A stretch of DNA of 64,000 nt, from NCBI GenBank assembly GCA_016758965.1, contig JAEPRB010000153.1:34925-98924 (forward strand). The letters are read 5' to 3'. Below are positions 12,424-24,443 of the stretch, in pieces (position 1 is the stretch's first letter; the number at the start of each line of letters is the position of its first letter). The position numbers and the translations under genes were made by a program. The stretch is from Circinella minor. Its lineage: Eukaryota > Mucoromycota > Mucoromycetes > Mucorales > Lichtheimiaceae. The notes under the pieces are model-generated. The model saw nothing but the letters and a program-made list of their open reading frames with translations, was not told the DNA's origin and did no database searches.

Positions 12424-12720
12424 TAGGAAAGAGCCTGCCACAACCCAAGCATTAACAGTAATAAAGCTATCCGTCAGATTAGATATTGCGCTAACAATGT
12501 AATTGCAACTGCTTTCGTGTTATGATATGCTTTCTGGAATTCATTTGACCACGAAGTAGTATTGGTGAGACGATACTACCCATACAAGATGCATATGCAC
12601 TAACAAACATCAAAGATGCTAGATTATCACCGCAATATAAAATGCTCTATTCCCATTTCAATCACTGGAATACCCCATATAAAGAGCACTAATCAAGGAA
12701 TAATCATAAGTTGGCATTAA
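12424..12720 (-). pseudogene. Relic of an anion:cation-symporter-type MFS gene
   Basis: On the minus strand, scattered fragments in different frames match the two intact MFS paralogues downstream. They are ALYMGYSSD...GNRAFYIAVI (compare IFIGWSSDKK..DRAFHIASVQ), MFVSAYASCMGSIVS (compare VFIGAYAISINTSMG), TTSWSNEFQKAYHNTKAVAIT (compare LAWSNEIYKSDQNTRAVAIA) and ISNLTDSF.TVNAWVV. The order is right, but there are in-frame stops, at least two frameshifts and a missing stretch after AFYIAVI. It is a decayed third member of the tandem array; only its C-terminal half is visible. Confidence 0.7.
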
Positions 12721-13779
12721 CATGTTATTGTAAATCATATTTGTTGTTATCATTTGTTCCTTGTTTAGCAGAATCAGAAGTATCAAGTTGACTATTATAC
12801 TTGTCAATATCAACAAGTAAATGCATTTCAGTATTCCCTCGCTACCTTTATGGTTATCTGTGATGGTAGTAACAACCATGTTGGTGATAATGAAGTATTT
12901 TAATTTCTTTTATACCAATTGTGGAAGATATACGGAAACAAGAAAATAAAATAATAAAAAGTAATGAAAATTCACATTATTATTATCGTCATACGTATTT
13001 CGAATTATCTACATTTTTTTGCTACAGTACGTGGTGCTATAAACCTTACGATAAATTTCTATATTGTATACGTTAGATACAGGTTTTCTCTTCTATTCAT
13101 ATTCCAGAAGCCGAGTATCATACATGTTTGCAAAACGGAGGTGGCCAACGTTAGTCCAGTGAATTCGGACAATACTGACTACGATCATCATGGTGCATAT
13201 ATACGTACGTATTGATTATATGTTTCAATTATCTATCGAAAATTGATATACGTACAGCAACATGTCATTTAGTAAAAATAGTAGTAAATAAAAGATAGAA
13301 AAACAAATTTAAACAAAGGAATGAAAGCGGCAATATATAAAGTGATGTCTCAGCCACAATAGCATCATTTGTATATCCAATGTAACAGATTATTATCTGG
13401 TATTTATGATTTCCAATCAAGTATTATCACCAGACCAGATTCTAATTCCTGTTACTTACTTTCAAGAACTTGTTCATGTGACATGTTTAAAAGCGGAGAT
13501 ATGAAACCTGTTATAAATTACCTGCATAAACAAAAATAAACAAACTAAGATATATACTGTTGATCTTCTAATGAGTTAAAATAATATGGGTATCAAATCT
13601 ATAATAATGATCGGCAATTTATTTACAAGTTTAAGTACGTTCTTTGTTTTAGATAGCATTAATGCATGAATGAATGGAAGGGGCTATAATTTTGATAGTA
13701 GAGTAATTATTATATTTATCTATTATGATATTATGAATGAATAAATATGCATTACACCGCAACAATTATAATTCTTGTT
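12721..13779. other. Spacer with no gene recognised
   Basis: About 1 kb. A minus-strand open frame at 12658-12879 begins with hydrophobic residues, but only its tail aligns with the MFS relic. The rest looks non-coding. Confidence 0.4.
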
Positions 13780-16177
13780 TTAGATTAACATGGGAGTTTC
13801 TTCGGTAGGTACTATTTCCTCTTCTTCCCTTGGAATATCACCTTTTTCCCCAGAAGTCGATTTTGGAACCATAAAATTGATACGCAGTAAGAACCAAATT
13901 AGGATTGTTATGATGACTGATATGAATGCTGCAATCATACCTCCCAATTTTCCAAGCCCTAATTACACATAATAAATTCATTGTATTAGTATTCACAATA
14001 TATATTTTTTTTCATTGAACGTAGATATTATCCAATAGTGTCGCAATAAAATAAATTTAAAAATGTAAACAAAAAAAAAGCCTTACAAAAATCAGGTGAA
14101 TCAGTAACGACCCACATTTTTATACCTACAAAGCTCGGTGCCAAATTACTGATTGCATTGATAAAAGCAATTGCAACAGCTCTTGTGTTTTGATCTGATT
14201 TATAAATTTCGTTCGACCATGCTAAACACAATGATGGTAATGAACTGGCAATTGCAATTGCATAGGTTCCAACAAATACAAGAAAAAGAATAATAATCGG
14301 ATCACTTCGATATGAGACTCTTGCGGTATAACTTAAAAGTAATAAATACCATAAGCCAACCCAAATTTGTAATCCTACAATATGGATAGCTCTATCCTTT
14401 TTACGATCCGATGACCATCCGATAACAACAGCAGTTATGGCTGCGAAAATAAAAAGAGGTGTTTGCATGTAATTTGAAAATGATACCGGGAAACCCGTAT
14501 CACGTAAAATGATGGCGAAATTGAGTTGCAAGTATGTGCAAAAAATGAGACATGAAGAGTTGATTACCAAGAGCCAAGAATATGGTGTTCCTAATACATT
14601 GACCACTCTAATAATAGTATGATAAGACAACGTAAATGGTATCATGAATAATTAATATAACTAATTATATTGTAAACCATGAAAAACAATACAAGAAAGC
14701 AATACAATACTATTGTTTGCATTATTGTTCAGTATATAAGCAGACGAAAATAAAGTTTTATACACATACGTTTTCCAGCTATATGCATTTGTAAAGGAAA
14801 CTTGTTTGATACCTTGACGCTGCATTCGTAGGATAGCATGCTCACGTTCTTTCCGTGTGAGCCAATCAGTGGTGTTGTCATCTGGAAAGTTTGGTAGTAG
14901 ACTAAATCCAATAATACCTAAAATGACAGCGATCAAACCTTCAATAATGAATAGCCATTTCCAACCAGGCAAGCCTGCATAACCATGCAGGTTGTCATAA
15001 ATTACACCTGCGATGAGTCCGCCAGCCGCAGCAGAGATTTCATTTCCTGTCGAAAAAAAAGCAATTCTTTTTCCTAATTCATCTAAAGAGCCATTGTCGA
15101 TGGAAAATTAAAAAAAAATATGAATTGGCTTGAAAAAAGAATTATAGCTCATTTTGAGTATTTCTGGAATAGTTATACCTTTTGTATACCAACTACCAAA
15201 TAAGAAAATCATTCCTGGATAAAATGGCTTGTTGAATAGAAATTATGTTATTAGTTTTTCATCGGTTGACAATTTCGTAAAAATAAAACTGAATGAACAA
15301 ATAAATGTGTATACTGCCTACCGCTTCTGCAAGTCCAAGACAAAATCGAAGTAACCATAATCCTTTAAAATCTTGAACAATTGCCATAAAACATACTACA
15401 GAGCCCCATAATATAACAAAAGATGGTAGGACTGATCGTGGCGGAAGTTTGGTTATAATTATATTGCCAGGTATTTGTAATCTGTTACCAAAAAAGGATG
15501 AAAAATAGTGATAAAAAAAACAAAGAATAAAAATCATTAGTTTAAAGTGGAAAGTTATTATTATGATGATGACGATGGTTGTCATTGTTATTATTGACAG
15601 ATGCACATGCACATGAGTCTAATATGTAAACAATAAAATAAATTAATACCAACATAATATAACCGATGAAGAACATGGTCAGTGACCAATTATAGACAGA
15701 CGAATTAAGATCTAAATCTTCGTCCATACCCATCGTAAAAGCATTCTCTGAAAAATCATTAAGGAATAAATTGTATAATGAGTTTCTTGTAAAAAAAAAA
15801 AAAGATCGCGGCTGTACTGTAATATAACAAGAACAATGATGGTGACGTTCATAACTTTTTTTTCAAAAAAATTAAACCTTACGTAGATTATTTCGATCTA
15901 ATTTTTTAGCGAAACATGCAAAAAATGCCCACGTCAACATTCTTATATCAAGTTTTCGAACCAGTTGTTTTTCTACTAGAGGATCAAAGATGTCATTTAT
16001 AGGTTTTATTCGTTCGTTGTCTATGGTGCCATATGAGGTGGTATTGTTCTCCGATAATGTTGCTGTGTATTCTTCCGACAACAATGATGATGATGATGAT
16101 GATGATGATGATGCGGGCTGTTTCCTTTTCTTTATAGTAGAACTACTGCTACCACCAACGTCAGTAGAACTACTCAT
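13780..16177 (-). CDS. MFS transporter, anion:cation symporter (allantoate permease-like) family, copy 1
   Basis: Seven exons: 15883-16177, 15654-15747, 15322-15481, 15179-15227, 14770-15082, 14087-14607 and 13780-13958, giving 536 aa. A Ser-rich N-terminal tail precedes KLDIRMLTWAFFACFAKKLDRNNLQNAF, the ACS opening around TM1. Then come the NWSLTMFFIGY TM2 region, FCLGLAEAPFYPGMIFLFGSWY (TM4-TM5), GWKWLFIIEGL (TM6), GWSSDRKKDR (central repeat loop), and a charged cytosolic tail. Fungal ACS members import nicotinate, allantoate, pantothenate or similar organic anions; the substrate here is unknown. The intron after FIGYII uses a weak GTTGGT donor, supported because the paralogue has GTTAGT at the same codon. 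The start is the first ATG after a stop-flanked, polypyrimidine-rich leader. Confidence 0.9.
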
Positions 16178-18524
16178 TGGAAAAAGAAAATTGAATCCAG
16201 CAATATAAAAAAAAAAGTCGGAGGTGGTGTGTGTACTACAAGTAGAAAAAAGAAGAAAAAAGAAATAAAGAAAGGAAGAGAGGAACAAACACAACAAAAA
16301 TAAAAAGTTGAAAGAGAGCTCACTGTATTAGATTTTCAGGGGGTCAGCATTTAAATCTTGTGATCAGGGTTTACTATAGTATGTATAAAAAGTATATTAT
16401 CACTTCCAAAACACGTACGCAAAGGAGAAGTGTTGTTTTTTTTTATCCGATCATTATCATTATCACCATCACCATTCATTATGCTCATTATATTAATATG
16501 AAATGATGAAAGATGAAACCATCAATAAATTAAAGAGAATAACTTATTGTATTTTTTAATTAATAATCGCTCTTCTATAAATATAAATTTTTAGTCTAGA
16601 ATTATATAAGTACGCATGTGTAATACCACGCTAAAATAATAGTGGGTGTTGGTCTTTCGTTTAAATGACTCAACCAGGTGACTTTATTGTTATTTTGAGG
16701 CAGCATGTGCCACGTCTTATTTTTTTTCTAAACTTAGATATACTAAAGTATACACATGTATGCGTGTGACATATTCTTTATTCATGTGTAATATTTAACT
16801 TTTTGACTTCTTTAATCTTTTAATGATGTATTGATATCTCATTTAAAGAAAGCATTGAGTTTCCTGTATTAAAATAAAGGTTGCAGCTGTTGCTATAAAA
16901 CATCGGCGATTTTTTTTGTAAATAGTTTAATTAAGTTGACCCACCCCATTTAACTCTTTCGCGTTGCCACCAAAAAAAAAAGTAAATATTTGTTAATAAA
17001 TTCGCCTGTCTTGTTTTTTTAAAAAAATAAAATAAAATAAAACCTTTTTTCTTATGATTATATATTTTGCAATAGAATAATAAACAACAATATAACTTGA
17101 TGACTGGCACATTTCTATTCATGACAAAAAGACTTTCTCAACATCAATATTCGAAAAATAATAATAATAATAATTAAATCAACAATTCAGCATTACAACA
17201 TATGTACAAGAAATACAATCACAAAGAATTATAGCTAGTAGTGGCGTAGCATTTTAAGTTATTTCTGATACAAATACTATGGGAATAAACTCGCGCTATC
17301 AATATACTAGGATTAGCTACTTCGACATCACTATGAGGAACAGCAATGTCATTAACATTTTTGAAAAATAAATGATAGAAAGTGAACTTCTGTATCAACT
17401 ACTGATTTTTTTTCTTTCCTAACGCTCCAGTTCTATACCGAGTACACTTTTGGTAGATGCAATACATCATATTGGTTGCTATGGCTACCACTTTCCAGCA
17501 CCTTGAGGATCAGTCGTTAGGTCATTTTACAATGTATTATTTATATCTATCAAAATTAATATTTATTTATACAATATATAATAACACTCGGATGCGTACA
17601 AAAGGTTGATATATATTATCAGGCAGACAATTAGTAGTACTAATAACAGCAGCCGCATCTTATTAGGATTGAGCGAAAAATAATGGCTATCTAATTTTGA
17701 TTTTACCAAATGCAAGCAATCTACGTATAACATGTCCCCTGAATGGAGCATCGGAACGAAACACTCGGATTATCTGTCTTTTTTTATGATGAATTTGACT
17801 TTATTTAAAACGTGATAAATAATCAGTATATTCGGCAAGCCATCTGCACCCAAAACTGCTATTCATTACAAAATCGTACTGTATAAGAAAGAAAGTTAAA
17901 AGACGACATGGAATATGGATGATACAAAATCCCAATGTGTTAACATGACAGTACGATTAGACAATAATGGCTTACTATTGACGGGTAGCAGATCATATGT
18001 TCGGTATGGATGATGCGATTTGGAATTACACACACCGCATGTCCATGAGCTAAAATACTTGCAGACTCGACATGAGATCATTGGCTACGTACCCCTTCTC
18101 AAAGAATAAAGTAAGCACCAAATGATGCAAAAACATTTTATTCATGCATCTGTCAGCACTTTTATATACTTGAAGATACTGTTTTTCAACGTGATATATA
18201 TGGACATCTTCTAGTTGATCAACATGTTACACATCGGTATATACAGATATATTCTTTTTTCACCAACATATAACAAAAGCTTTTTATTCACTGATTTTAA
18301 TTGATTTCATTGACATCATATTCAATGGATTAGCTTCTATGGTTTGGAATAGTGAGAACGATAAACACTTTTTTTTTTCAAAATACTTCATGTTTATTAT
18401 TAAATAAGCTCAAAATTAACACATATGATACAAATATTGAGAAATGAGAACCCAGAGAATAAAGTAAAGCTACAAAGCTACTAAAAAAACGAAAGTTTAC
18501 ATGCGTGTCTAAATGAATATGGCG
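16178..18524. other. Intergenic DNA between the two MFS paralogues
   Basis: About 2.35 kb, AT-rich, containing the promoter of copy 1 next to 16177. Two minus-strand open frames of about 60 codons (17563-17751 and 17896-18081) show no family resemblance or splice support. I could not find MFS fragments here. Confidence 0.45.
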
Positions 18525-20585
18525 CTAATGGCTAAGAATTGGGGATTCCTCAGTAGTACTGAGAGATTCTTCTTCTGTGTCATTTTTATTAGATCTGTTG
18601 CTTTTTACAACCGTTGGTAGCGCAAAACCAAGACGATAAAGGAACCAGATAAATAAGGTTACTATCACTGAGCCATACGCTGCTCCCATACTTGTCATTT
18701 TCCCAAGCCCTTATCACAACACATTAAACATCATATTAATATTGCATATATCATTACATAAAAAGTAAAGCATTATATATCTAATCCAATGCATACTACT
18801 CAAAACTTACAAAATTCGGGTGAATCGGACACAATCCATGCTTTGACATTTACTAAACTCCCTGTAATCTGCCGAATAGAATTGACAAAAGCAATTCCAA
18901 ACGATCGGGCATTATGATCCGCTTCATAAAACTCATTAAGCCACGCCATACAAAATGTTCCCATCGATGTATTGATACTAATCGCATAGGCGCCAATAAA
19001 GACAAGCATAACTGGATTATTTCCTCCGTTTACTACTCCAAGGATCATATACCAAGTTCCAATCCAAAGCTGTACACTTGCAATATGAAACGCGCGATCA
19101 CCTTCTTTTTTATCAGAAGACCAGCCAATAAAAATAGCTGCCAAAGCAGAAAAAAGATAGACAGGAGTTAACATATAGTTGCAAAAGGAAACAGGAAATC
19201 CAAGATCGCGAAGAATAATGACAAGGTTTCGCAAGTAATTTTGGGACAGACCAACTAAAGTAACATTAATAACCATAAGCCATAAATAAGGTGTTGCCAA
19301 GGTATTTGTCACACTAGTAGATAGAAAAGTTCATAATAGTTAGTTAATGGAATTGCAAGTATACTAGCAATGATAATATTGAAAACTTACGTTTTCCAGC
19401 TGTATACGGTAGAAATGACATTGACCCCTTGATTTTGCACACGAGATTTTGCTAGCGTTTGTTCCTCCTGAGTGAGCCATGTAGTATTATGAAAAAAATC
19501 TGGGAGTAAAACATATCCAACTAATCCCAAAACAACAGCCAGCAAGCCTTCAATAATAAACAACCACTTCCAGCTCCTTAATCCAGCGACTCCATCCATT
19601 GTGTCAGCAATCAATCCAGAAATGAGACCACCAACTGCACCTGATAATTCATTTCCGGCTCCAAAAATCATTATTCGTGTACCTAATTCTACTTTTGTAT
19701 ACCAACTGCCGAACAGAAAAATCATTCCTGGATAGAAACACTACGTAGCAAATAATATAATCATTTTCTTTTAAATATGATATTCTTTGTAAATATCACG
19801 TAAATATTTTCTTTTCTTTTTTTAGAGAACACCTACAGATTGAGAAAGTCCTAGAATGAAACGCAGTGCCCAAAACTCTTTATAATCTCGAACAGCTGGC
19901 ATTAAGCATACTACAATGCCCCACATAAGTGCAAGGGAGGGTAGCACCCATCGTGGGGAATATTTGGCAATAACTACACTACCAGGGACTTGAAGGCTTT
20001 AAATATAAATGAATGCTTAAATCAGCGTTTGGTTGCGATATGATTGAGGTTTGCAACAGTAAAAGTAAAGTTTATGCATATATAGATAATGTGATACTAA
20101 CATTACATAACCAATAAAAAACATGGTGATTGCCCAATTATAGACAGAAGAATTTAGATCTAAATCTTTATCCATTCCCATTATAAAAGCATTCTCTATA
20201 TATAATACAAATCATTGTAAATAAACAATGAAGTACACTTAACCACCAACAATAGTGCATGATCCTCGTGCGGAGAATGTTTTTCTACGATTTTTTTTTT
20301 TGCTGAAATCAATAGATAATGAATGCTATTATTTAATTCTTACATACGCAAATTGTGTCGATCAAGCTCTTCAGCAAAGTATGTGAAAAACGCCCATAAT
20401 AACATACGAGAATCAAGCTTACGCAAAAGGCTTTTTTCTATTGCTGGGTCGAATTGAGATAGCAGGTCTCTACTTTCATCTTGTTCTCCTGAAGAGGTTG
20501 TACCATAGGATATATTTTTGACGCGAGATTTCTGAGTATCGTTGGGTTCGCTATGTGATTTATTGCTAATAGAACCACTATACAT
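18525..20585 (-). CDS. MFS transporter, anion:cation symporter family, copy 2
   Basis: Six exons: 20348-20585, 20102-20195, 19837-19996, 19391-19740, 18811-19313 and 18525-18709, giving 509 aa. It runs parallel to the copy at 13.8-16.2 kb: KLDSRMLLWAFFTYFAEELDRHNL at TM1, MGMDKDLDLNSSVYNWAITM, FYPGMIFLFGSWYTKVELGT, SWKWLFIIEGLLAVVLGLVG, GWSSDKKEGDRAFHIA and VKAWIVSDSPEF before the last intron. Five of its intron positions coincide with copy 1; it lacks the extra intron that splits WYTK/(D)ELG there, so copy 1 gained it or copy 2 lost it. The two are ancient tandem duplicates, clearly diverged, suggesting different substrates or regulation. Same-strand layout with a third, dead copy shows repeated local duplication. 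Confidence 0.9.
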
Positions 20586-22038
20586 AATAATCCAATCCCA
20601 AGCGACCTGCTGTTGATTTGTATGGCAAAAAATAAAATAAGAATGGTATATATAGGAAAGGGAAAGAAGAGGTAAAATTAATAATAAAGAAAAAAAAAAA
20701 AAGAAAAAGATGCAAGATGCGATCGATTTCAGGGGCCGCGCATCGAAGTATTTTGTCCATAAAGGGTTAAACGTTTTTTGATGATTGTCCCACACATTAA
20801 TTCATTATGATAACCTTCAGCAAAAATAACCACACTTGAAGTAGTGGCAATTCAAGAGTATCTTTGATGAAATACTAATATTACGGGCTCCAGTACATTA
20901 TACTTTTTCTCGCCTTTTCTGTTAATAATTAATATGAAGGTCTTGAATTAACGCCAAGTTCCTCTTTTTGCAACTTCCTAAGACATATATATCGCTACCA
21001 TTATTTATAACAAGTATCAATAATGATTGTTCTTTCCGTTCTCTCCAATGACAAACTTCTCACCTTTCAATTTTAATTAACTATTATTCAAATATACTTC
21101 TATTTACTATTGTTATGGGTATTAATTTTTTTAAAAAAAAGATTGGTCTAAAATGTTGGGCATTACACATAGTTCTTCCAATAATAATATGCGATTTTGT
21201 TGAACCTATTCTCTATTCAAATCCCTATAACCTGTTCTAGCAGTTAATGCACAGTGTATAGAGGTTAAATATTAATGAAATTAACTGGAACGTATAACAA
21301 TGTTGTCACTTTTTGATCCGAGACCTTTAGATCCAATACTAATATAATTATCAGAATCCCCAAATGATATTAAGTAATATTGTAAATCGAAAAATATGTA
21401 AGGTGAGACCGAATTCTATTTCTTGAAAGATTAAAGGATGGAACCTTTGAAAAGCAATAGCTGAAATTTTTTTGTGGAAATAAAATAAAATAAAAAGATC
21501 ATATTTTTTGTTATAGTTTCACATGCTTTATTAAATGCTTATTTTATTTTATTTTAGCTATTTTATAACATTGTTGTATGTTTTTTGAGGTATTAAGAAA
21601 ATAGTCTCTGGGTCCAGTTAAAGGATCAAAGGATGAAGTTCAAGGATTGGCTCTTGAAATATTTAAACATCTAATCATCATTTGTTTATTCTTGAAAATT
21701 AATTTTTCAAGGATTGGAATTGGGCACAGAGATATGCTAATGGATTTGCAATATATGTATAAACATGACAATCAGAATTACAGGTCACATATAATATCCA
21801 CCGATTTTCTCTCTTCTCTTCCCCAATTCTAGTAATAACTAAATAATATGATATGATATTTTAACCATAACACACTTTTTTTTTAAATTTGGCTTTTAGT
21901 TAATAGAACAGTATACAATAAAAGAGATGATTATAAGTAGCTAAAGTATATATAGCATCTATCCTTACTATTCAAAGGATATATCAGTTTGCTACTATTC
22001 ATAATACTTCACGCTTGACTTCCATCTAGTGATTCAAA
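20586..22038. other. Intergenic DNA upstream of MFS copy 2
   Basis: About 1.45 kb between two minus-strand genes. It includes the putative promoter of MFS copy 2. The plus-strand open frame at 21647-21832 has no recognisable content and is probably chance. Confidence 0.4.
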
Positions 22039-22665
22039 TTATAGTTCGAATACACATAGTTTATTTGTATCGTCAAGAACATCCTTAACTTCTTGTGGTG
22101 GTTTAAGACCAAGTTTTTTTGCACGATCTGTTTTACATATAATAATACATAAAAGATAAATATATTCCCAGTTATTAGTTGGTTTACCTTTCCTGTTTTT
22201 CATTTAATTTAATTGATTGTATACATACTCCAACGCTCCAACCTTGTTAGTCCAACACAAGGTCCAAATTGATAATCCAAATCAAATTTACGTAGCAAAA
22301 TGTCGACTTGACTTAAATGTTCTTGATGAACTAATAAATTCATTATACAGTTGGTGTCAAAACATAAATAATGTATTGTTTTAACGTACAGTTTCTACAC
22401 TATGAATATATATATATATAAATATAATGGACTTACTTCCTGCCCTTATATCATAAATCATAGATCTTTTTGCCTTTCGAACCTTTTTTACATTGTCTTG
22501 TCCGTCTTGAATGACATCCAATGACTTTACGAGTTTTTGTGATTCATCTTGTTGGGAATTGTTGTGTTTTTTAATGGTTCGTAATTTTCGATCTGTAATT
22601 TTAGTTTGTTGGGATCGTTTACCAACTGAAGAAGGGTTTTTCCCTATTGACCGTCGTGGCGGCAT
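22039..22665 (-). CDS. POLD4: DNA polymerase delta small subunit 4 (p12/Cdm1)
   Basis: Three exons: 22437-22665, 22229-22330 and 22039-22127, giving 139 aa (human p12 is 107). The C-terminal half is the family core: LRKFDLDYQFGPCVGLTRLE, RWNRAKKLGLKPPQEVKDVL and the terminal NKLCVFEL, matching the LRQFDLAWQYGPC...RW.RA...GL.PP.EV pattern of POLD4. The basic N-terminal tail has TKITDRKL at residues 21-28, positioned like the PCNA-binding K-R-x-I-T-D motif of p12. The subunit stabilises the Pol delta holoenzyme and contacts PCNA in replication forks and repair. It is absent from Saccharomyces but present in fission yeast (Cdm1) and early-diverging fungi. It sits head-to-head with the REEP-like gene, 273 bp apart. 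Confidence 0.92.
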
Positions 22666-22938
22666 AATATTTTTATAAAGTGGAGAGAGTAAAAAAAAAA
22701 AAGATGTGGAAGTGAAAAAAAAAAACAAGCTATTATGTTTATGTGGGAAAGTTTCAATGCTTTAATTCGGGGTTTTACATGCATGATGTTAATAAACATT
22801 GTCCTCAGCGCAGCACTCATTAGCTCTATTTATAAACAGTAGCGAGACGAACCTCTTTCTTCCAACTCAATTCCCTTTCTTTTTTTTTTTCTTCTATTAA
22901 TTTCAGTCTACTTTTTATTTTATTTTTTATTTCTCATA

Positions 22939-24206
22939 ATGTACTTTATTTTAAAACTTTTCATGTTACAGCTCTATCCAGCCTATACTTGCTTTAAAGT
23001 GATCAAAGCAAATGACCATACCCAATACTTACCATTATTGATGTACTGGGTTACAGCAATGTCATTTATTGTTTGTGAACATTTTGCTGATTGGTTACTT
23101 TTCTGGTAATATATATTTATTTCAAATAAACATATATAATATATGTATTATTAATACATAAATAAAAATATAAAATAGGATACCATTTTATAATGAAGTC
23201 AAGATTTTGATTGTTTTATGGATTACGTTACCTCAAACGAAGGTTCGTTTTTTTAATTTTTTTTTTTTCATGCATGAAAAACCCGATAAGTGAAAAATGA
23301 TTATTTAATATAACCTCAATAAACTATTTACTTTTTTATTATAAAAAGGGTGCTATTGTAGTTTATGCAGATTTTATTGAGCCTATTTTAAAAAAGCATG
23401 AAAATAGAATTGATAAAGCTTTTATTGAAATTCAAGAAAAAGGCAAACAGATGGCATCTGTATATGGGAAACAATTACTTCAGATTGTCAATAAACTTCT
23501 TGCCGATTTATTTAATAAGGTACAAAACTATTTTTATTTGTTGTGTATGCATGAGTAAATTATGAGGAACAATATATATATATTTATCAATTTAAAATAA
23601 TATAGGGCCGGGAAATGATAACAGATGAGGGAAATGATAGTTCAATAACCGCGTCATCATCTACCACTGTGCCAACACAACAAAAGTCGGGACCTGATTT
23701 GGACGGATGGGGCTATACTATTTATTCATCTTTAATAAGTCGAGGAACACAATTATCTGCTAGTTTACAAGCATCTGCACAAAATCGTAAGTATTGGGTG
23801 ACCTTTTCTTATCTACTAGTATGATATATCAATTAATTAACTAAAACGTAAATGAAAAAAATTAGGATTAAACAATCAACTACAACAACAAGAAGAAGCT
23901 CAAATCAATAATATAAATACTGCTAGCACAGTATCAACTACAACCACAACGAAAGAAGAAGAAAAAGAAAAACTCGAACGATCTGATAGTTATGACTCCT
24001 TGGGATCATTTGTAGCATCTAAAAAGGCACCAAGTAGCACCGGTAGCAACACGGGTACTATCATAATCGAAGGAAAATCATCACAAGACCAACAGCAACA
24101 GCAGACATGGGGAAATTATTTGGGTGGATGGATATGGTCATCTGGTGCTACTAATATTTCTACTACCCCTAACAACAATAACCAAGATTCGAAAAAAGAC
24201 AGATGA
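22939..24206 (+). CDS. REEP/Yop1 (TB2/DP1/HVA22) family ER-shaping protein
   Basis: Five exons: 22939-23105, 23179-23242, 23349-23519, 23606-23786 and 23866-24206, giving 307 aa. The TB2/DP1 domain fills residues 10-110: LQLYPAYTCFKVIKANDHTQ, LPLLMYWVTAMSFIVCEHFA, WIPFYNEVKILIVLWITLPQ and TKGAIVVYADFIEPILKKHE. The short N-terminus and the amphipathic helix after EPILKKHE resemble animal REEP1-4 more than Yop1. These proteins insert hairpins into the ER membrane and generate tubule curvature; REEP1-4 types also bind microtubules. The C-terminal 190 residues are Ser/Thr/Gln-rich and poorly conserved. The start is the first ATG, giving the usual 10-residue lead into LYPAY. Confidence 0.88.
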
Positions 24207-24443
24207 AAGATTAGTCACTTACTATACATACCCTTTGCTCTTATAACCGCCTCTCTTTCCCAAATTTACTTCATCTTTTTTTTTTCTTTTTCTTTTTATT
24301 ATTATCATTATTATTGTCATTCTTTTGCTAACTATTCAAATGCAATAATAATAATTGTAATAATAATATTGCTATTAACACAACGTTTGAAAGTTTTAAA
24401 AAGGAAGGCGAGTTTATTCTTTATTAGAGGATATTTGTTTTCT

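Noticed and set aside
17563..18081. Two adjacent minus-strand open frames of about 60 codons
   Set aside because: They are in different relation to any splice signal I can see, and neither resembles the MFS paralogues on each side or another family.
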